This document shows positions 7,530 to 10,615 of a stretch of 10,615 bases of DNA, piece by piece (position 1 is the first letter of the stretch; the number at the start of each line of letters is the position of its first letter). The translations under genes were made by a program, and so were the position numbers. The notes beneath the pieces were generated by a model. The model ran no database searches. It saw nothing but the letters and a program-made list of their open reading frames with translations, and was not told the origin of the DNA. The DNA is from an uncultured bacterium (GTDB taxonomy: Bacteria > Verrucomicrobiota > Lentisphaeria > Victivallales > Victivallaceae), in contig URVC01000091.1 in the NCBI GenBank assembly GCA_900551245.1, positions 1 through 10,615 on the forward strand, in the 5' to 3' direction.

Positions 7530-7537
7530 TCCTTTCC
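7530..7537 (-). promoter_or_regulatory. Ribosome binding site supporting the GTG start of the deacetylase
   Basis: GGAAAGGA on the minus strand ends 9 nt before the GTG at 7520. It comes after the inferred transcription start, whereas the upstream in-frame ATG at 7595 does not. Confidence 0.6.
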
Positions 7538-7566
7538 GCAAGTTTCGATCGGTTTCGGTTTTTCTC

Positions 7567-7595
7567 AATATATCATTCACCCCGCGGAATTGCAA
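7567..7595 (-). promoter_or_regulatory. Promoter of the deacetylase-lipoprotein unit
   Basis: On the minus strand TTGCAA (7595-7590) and TATATT (7572-7567) are 17 nt apart. A start near 7560 gives a leader of about 40 nt before the GTG at 7520. It faces away from the icd promoter, about 75 nt off. It shares the TATATT -10 and the 17-nt spacing with two other promoters in this window. Confidence 0.7.
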
Positions 7596-7630
7596 ACCCG
7601 GCAGGGGACGACAGTTTCACCATCTCCGCG

Positions 7631-7649
7631 CCGAAACCGGCGATTTCGG
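7631..7649. repeat. Short inverted repeat between the divergent promoters
   Basis: CCGAAA (7631-7636) and TTTCGG (7644-7649) are perfect inverted copies around a 7-nt centre. The site ends 19 nt before the icd -35 box and could be a regulator site for either unit. Arms of 6 nt can arise by chance, so support is weak. Confidence 0.25.
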
Positions 7650-7668
7650 ATAAAATTGACGGAGTTAC

Positions 7669-7697
7669 TTGAAGATTGTTAGGAAAAGTTGTATATT
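7669..7697 (+). promoter_or_regulatory. Promoter of icd and probably of the genes behind it
   Basis: TTGAAG (7669-7674) and TATATT (7692-7697) with a 17-nt spacer. A start near 7704 gives a leader of about 48 nt, with AGGA at 7739-7742 before the ATG at 7752. A small GC hairpin (GCCGG-ATT-CCGGC, 7716-7728) lies in the leader and leaves the ribosome site free. Confidence 0.7.
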
Positions 7698-7751
7698 ATT
7701 TGAAATGTACAGCGGGCCGGATTCCGGCATAACTCTTCAGGAAATTCAGCG

Positions 7752-9002
7752 ATGTCATACAGAAAAATTCAAATTCCCGCAGGCGACCGGATTGTCGCCG
7801 ACGCTTCCGGCAAACTCCAGGTGCCGGACCATCCGATCATCGGCTTCATCGAGGGAGACGGCATCGGGCCGGACATCACCCGCGCTTCGATGCAGATCTG
7901 GAACCGCGCGGTGGAAAAGGCCTACGGCGGCAAGCGGTCGATCGCCTGGATGGAACTCTACGCCGGCGAAAAGGCGAACGCCGTCTACGGCGAACCGATC
8001 TGGCTGCCGGATGAGACGGTCGACGCCATCCGCGACTACCTGATCGCGATCAAAGGGCCGCTCACCACGCCGATCGGCGGCGGAATCCGCTCGCTCAACG
8101 TCGCGTTGCGTCAGCAGCTCGATCTCTACGTCTGCCTGCGGCCGGTGCGCTACTTCAAGGGGGTGCCTTCCCCGGTCAAGGCGCCGGAGAAGACCGACAT
8201 GGTGGTCTTCCGCGAAAACACCGAGGACATCTACGCCGGAATCGAGTGGAACGCCGGAACGCCGGAAGTCAAAAAAGTGATCGATTTTCTCCAGAAGGAG
8301 ATGGGTGTCAAGAAGATCCGTTTCCCCGAAAGCTCCAGCATCGGCGTCAAGCCGGTCTCGATCGAAGGCAGCGAACGGCTGATCCGCGCGGCGATTGAAT
8401 ATGCGCTCAAAAACCACCGCCGCAACGTCACGCTCGTCCACAAGGGGAACATCATGAAGTTCACCGAGGGCGGGTTCAAGAACTGGGGCTACGATCTGGT
8501 GCGCCGGGAGTTCGCCGACGTGGCGGTGGCCGCGCCGGACTGCAACGGCGTCGCGCCGGAAGGAAAGCTGCTGGTCAAGGACTGCATCTGCGACGCCTTC
8601 CTCCAGCAGATTCTGACCCGGCCGGATGAATACGACGTCATCGCCACGATGAACCTCAACGGCGACTACGTCTCCGACGCGCTGGCGGCCTGCGTCGGCG
8701 GAATCGGCATCGCGCCGGGAGCGAACATCAACTACACCACCGGCCACGCCCTGTTCGAAGCGACCCACGGCACCGCGCCGAAGTATGCCAATCAGGACAA
8801 GGTCAATCCGAGCTCCCTCGCCCTCTCCGGCGAAATGCTCCTGCGCCACATCGGCTGGACCGAGGCGGCGGATCTCATCAACCAGGGAATCGAACGGGCC
8901 ATTTCCGACAAAGTGGTCACCTACGACTTCGCCAGAATGATGGAAAATGCTACGGAAGTGAGCTGCTCCGGCTTCGCCAGAGCGGTTGTCGATCGTATGT
9001 AA
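7752..9002 (+). CDS. icd: NADP-dependent isocitrate dehydrogenase
   Basis: It oxidises and decarboxylates isocitrate to 2-oxoglutarate in the TCA cycle, in the cytoplasm. The protein has 416 residues, the same as E. coli Icd, and aligns with it by eye over its whole length. IEGDGIGPDITRAS opens the fold. Substrate residues are in place: Ser114, Asn116 and Arg120 in RSLNVALRQ, Arg130, Arg154, Tyr161, Lys231, and metal-binding Asp281, Asp305 and Asp309 (LNGDYVSDA). The cofactor site has HGTAPKYANQDKVNP with Lys344 and Tyr345, plus Tyr391 and Arg395, the set linked to NADP rather than NAD. Ser114 matches the serine that AceK phosphorylates in enterobacteria; whether AceK exists here is not visible. 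AGGAAA at 7739-7744 precedes the ATG by 7 nt. The next gene starts 22 nt after the stop with no terminator between, so they are likely one operon. Confidence 0.97.
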   Translation: MSYRKIQIPAGDRIVADASGKLQVPDHPIIGFIEGDGIGPDITRASMQIWNRAVEKAYGGKRSIAWMELYAGEKANAVYGEPIWLPDETVDAIRDYLIAIKGPLTTPIGGGIRSLNVALRQQLDLYVCLRPVRYFKGVPSPVKAPEKTDMVVFRENTEDIYAGIEWNAGTPEVKKVIDFLQKEMGVKKIRFPESSSIGVKPVSIEGSERLIRAAIEYALKNHRRNVTLVHKGNIMKFTEGGFKNWGYDLVRREFADVAVAAPDCNGVAPEGKLLVKDCICDAFLQQILTRPDEYDVIATMNLNGDYVSDALAACVGGIGIAPGANINYTTGHALFEATHGTAPKYANQDKVNPSSLALSGEMLLRHIGWTEAADLINQGIERAISDKVVTYDFARMMENATEVSCSGFARAVVDRM

Positions 9003-9024
9003 CGATAAACGGAAAGGTTGGAAG

Positions 9025-9933
9025 ATGAAACTAGTATCCATTCTGAATGAAGAACTGGTATTTACCAACGTCAAGGGAGTAAGCCGTTCCGGAATCTATA
9101 CGGACATGCTGCGTCGTGCCAAAGAGGTTCTGGAGGTGCCGATCGACGTAGACCACCTGGTCTCCGGCATGATCGAACGTGAAGACACGCTCCAGATGCC
9201 GTATGACGGCGTTGCCCTGCCTCACCTGCGGCTTCCGGAATACGATGATCTCTACATCATCGTCGGACTGCTGCCGAAGCCGGTCCAGATGCAGTCGGTC
9301 GATCCGGAGCAGTGCCGGCTGGTCATCATGTCGCTGATCTCGCCGGACACCAGCGATCTCTATCTGAAATCGCTGGCGGCGCTGACCCGTTTTCTGCTCA
9401 TCGGGCAGAATCGGCAGACCCTCTGTTCGGCGACCAACGCGAAGGAGTTCCTCGACATTCTGCGTCATGCCGATGTCAAGGTGCGCAGCCACCTGACCGC
9501 GGAGGACATCGAGGTCCGCAACAGCGAAACCGTGCGTGACACCGATTCCCTCTCCAGCGCGCTGGACCTGATCAGCAGTCTGAACCGGAGCATGCTTCCG
9601 GTCATCGACGAGAACGGCAAACTGGTCGGGGAGCTGGCGGCGCTGGACATCCTCAAACAGTTCATTCCGGAATACATCTTCCGGATGGAGAATCTGGACT
9701 TTCTCAACAGTTTCGAACCGTTCAACAAGATTTTCGAAGCGGAAGGCCGCCATGTCGTGCGCGACTACATGCGGGAACCGTCGCTGGTGGTGAGACCGGA
9801 TACCCCCTTGATCCAGTTCACCGTGAAAATGGTCAAACAGCAGGTCCGGGCCTGCTTTGTCGTGGATAACGATCAGCACTACCAGGGGACGGTGCTGGTC
9901 AAGGACATCGTAAAGAAAGTGCTGCGTGGATAA
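9025..9933 (+). CDS. PTS EIIA (PtsN-like) domain fused to a CBS-domain pair
   Basis: The protein has 302 residues. Residues about 1-150 resemble EIIA-Fru/Ntr (PtsN) proteins; GVALPH at 62-67 matches the family GIAIPH with the phosphorylated His (His67). The following Gly is replaced by Leu. Residues about 158-212 and 240-300 are two CBS motifs (LPVIDENGKLVGELAALDIL; ACFVVDNDQHYQGTVLVKDIV), a pair that often binds adenine nucleotides. Hydrophobic runs in the EIIA part are buried strands; no membrane segment is seen. No EIIB, EIIC or HPr gene is nearby, so a regulatory rather than a sugar-transport role is likely. The start is the ATG at 9025, with GGAAAGG at 9011-9017; an ATG at 8986 lies within icd and would add 13 unrelated residues. 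The stop overlaps the permease start (TAATG), which suggests the two act together. The domain call is firm; the function is inferred. Confidence 0.88.
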   Translation: MKLVSILNEELVFTNVKGVSRSGIYTDMLRRAKEVLEVPIDVDHLVSGMIEREDTLQMPYDGVALPHLRLPEYDDLYIIVGLLPKPVQMQSVDPEQCRLVIMSLISPDTSDLYLKSLAALTRFLLIGQNRQTLCSATNAKEFLDILRHADVKVRSHLTAEDIEVRNSETVRDTDSLSSALDLISSLNRSMLPVIDENGKLVGELAALDILKQFIPEYIFRMENLDFLNSFEPFNKIFEAEGRHVVRDYMREPSLVVRPDTPLIQFTVKMVKQQVRACFVVDNDQHYQGTVLVKDIVKKVLRG

Positions 9934-10615
9934 TGCTTACCTTCTGGATTGGAACGATCGTTTTTTTCGGAACCTACATTGTCATCGCTTCCGAAAAAAT
10001 TCACAAGACTGTCGCCGCCCTGCTCGGTGCGGCGCTGATGATGCTGTTCATTCTGCCCGGGCCGGGTCACTCCAGCTCGGACCACCCGGCGAAAACCGGT
10101 GAGGTCGAAGTGACCGAAACCACCGCCGAAGGCGTGAAGCAGATCGCCGCCCCGCAGAAAGAGGCGGTGCAGCAGAGCGCGAAAAACGCTCTGGCGGCGA
10201 CCGAAAACGCTCTCTCGGAAGCCGACGGCGCACTGTTGAAGAAGGCCGCCCGCTACGATAAGCTCGACACCTTCGCCCGCTATTCGAATTTTGACGTGGT
10301 CTTCACCCTCGCCGGAATGATGCTGCTGGTCAACCTGCTCTCCGGAACCGGTCTCTTTCAGTTTGTCGCCATCAAATGCGCCAAGCTGGCGAAGGGGCTG
10401 CCGATCCGGACGATGATCCTGCTGGTCTTTGCAACGGCATTTCTCTCGGCGTTTCTCGACAACGTGACGACCATTCTTCTGGTGGCGCCGGTCACGCTGC
10501 TGGTCGCCAACGAACTGGGAGTTCCTCCGGTACCCTTCCTGATGGCCGAAGCGATGGCCTCGAACATCGGCGGAACCGCGACGCTGATCGGCGACCCGCC
10601 GAACCTGATCATCGG
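9933..10615 (+). CDS. ArsB/NhaD-superfamily ion permease, 3'-partial
   Basis: The frame is open to the window end; 227 residues are visible. The ATG at 9933 shares bases with the upstream stop (TAATG). Residues about 3-20 and 27-43 are membrane helices (TERIH-like SEKIHKTVAALLGAALM between and within them). Residues about 46-116 are a hydrophilic Ala/Glu/Lys stretch, then further membrane segments follow at about 121-140 and 158-193. Family signatures are clear: SAFLDNVTTILLVAPVT at 172-188 and SNIGGTATLIGDPPNLII at 210-227, as in the ArsB/NhaD group that includes the P protein (OCA2) and NhaD Na+/H+ antiporters. The transported ion cannot be told from this part. In relatives that I recall, the loop between helices 2 and 3 is only about 20 residues, so the long insert is odd. 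Coupling to the EIIA-CBS gene suggests regulated transport. Confidence 0.88.
   Translation, partial: MLTFWIGTIVFFGTYIVIASEKIHKTVAALLGAALMMLFILPGPGHSSSDHPAKTGEVEVTETTAEGVKQIAAPQKEAVQQSAKNALAATENALSEADGALLKKAARYDKLDTFARYSNFDVVFTLAGMMLLVNLLSGTGLFQFVAIKCAKLAKGLPIRTMILLVFATAFLSAFLDNVTTILLVAPVTLLVANELGVPPVPFLMAEAMASNIGGTATLIGDPPNLII

Noticed and set aside
7716..7728. GC hairpin in the icd leader as an attenuator or riboswitch
   Set aside because: The stem has only 5 bp with a 3-nt loop, no T-run follows, and there is no conserved aptamer shape.
8986..9024. Upstream ATG for the EIIA-CBS protein
   Set aside because: It lies inside icd and lacks a ribosome site; the ATG at 9025 has GGAAAGG in front and matches where EIIA homology begins.
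7755..9074. 439-codon open frame on the minus strand opposite icd
   Set aside because: Its composition (Asp, Arg, Val, Gly) mirrors icd codons and it has no motif; icd aligns with E. coli Icd throughout.

Overview
The window is GC-rich, tightly packed bacterial DNA with no RNA genes, mobile elements or CRISPR. The sequence supports a Gram-negative (diderm) bacterium: it has an MlaA/VacJ outer-membrane lipoprotein domain, two lipoprotein signal peptides and an E. coli-type NADP isocitrate dehydrogenase. The mix of a beta-galactosidase-trimerisation-type hydrolase, a secreted deacetylase and very high GC at third codon positions reminds me of Lentisphaerota (Victivallis-like, PVC group). That assignment is an impression from gene content, not a test.

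Layout. (1) 1-1293 (+): the 3' part of a glycoside-hydrolase-like gene, closed by a strong intrinsic terminator at 1300-1333. (2) 1354-4818 (+): a well-formed promoter, then a two-gene unit. The first gene is a lipoprotein that fuses an MlaA domain to an alpha/beta-hydrolase domain. The second is a beta-lactamase-fold serine hydrolase whose start lies 50 nt inside the first. (3) 4819-5195 (+): a candidate promoter and a single-domain Nfu-type Fe-S protein; its likely terminator hairpin lies in the 3' end of the convergent gene. (4) 7595-5176 (-): promoter, a secreted polysaccharide-deacetylase-like protein with a GTG start, and, through an ATGA overlap, a small lipoprotein of unknown function. 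(5) 7669-10615 (+): promoter, isocitrate dehydrogenase (icd), then 22 nt later a PTS EIIA-like domain fused to a CBS pair, then through a TAATG overlap an ArsB/NhaD-type membrane permease that runs off the window.

How the genes may work together. Block 2 suggests envelope lipid handling: MlaA proteins take phospholipid from the outer leaflet of the outer membrane, and here a hydrolase with a plausible Ser-Asp-His triad sits on the same chain. Block 5 suggests a transporter with a dedicated EIIA/CBS regulator, so phosphoryl or nucleotide state could control ion or anion flux next to a TCA-cycle gene. Both ideas are inferences from fusion and linkage.

No gene-free stretch exceeds 300 nt. The largest gaps are 7521-7751 (two divergent promoters), 4819-4964 and 1294-1415. 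I found no certain new system. The MlaA-hydrolase fusion and the EIIA-CBS/permease pair with its unusual loop are the best leads.
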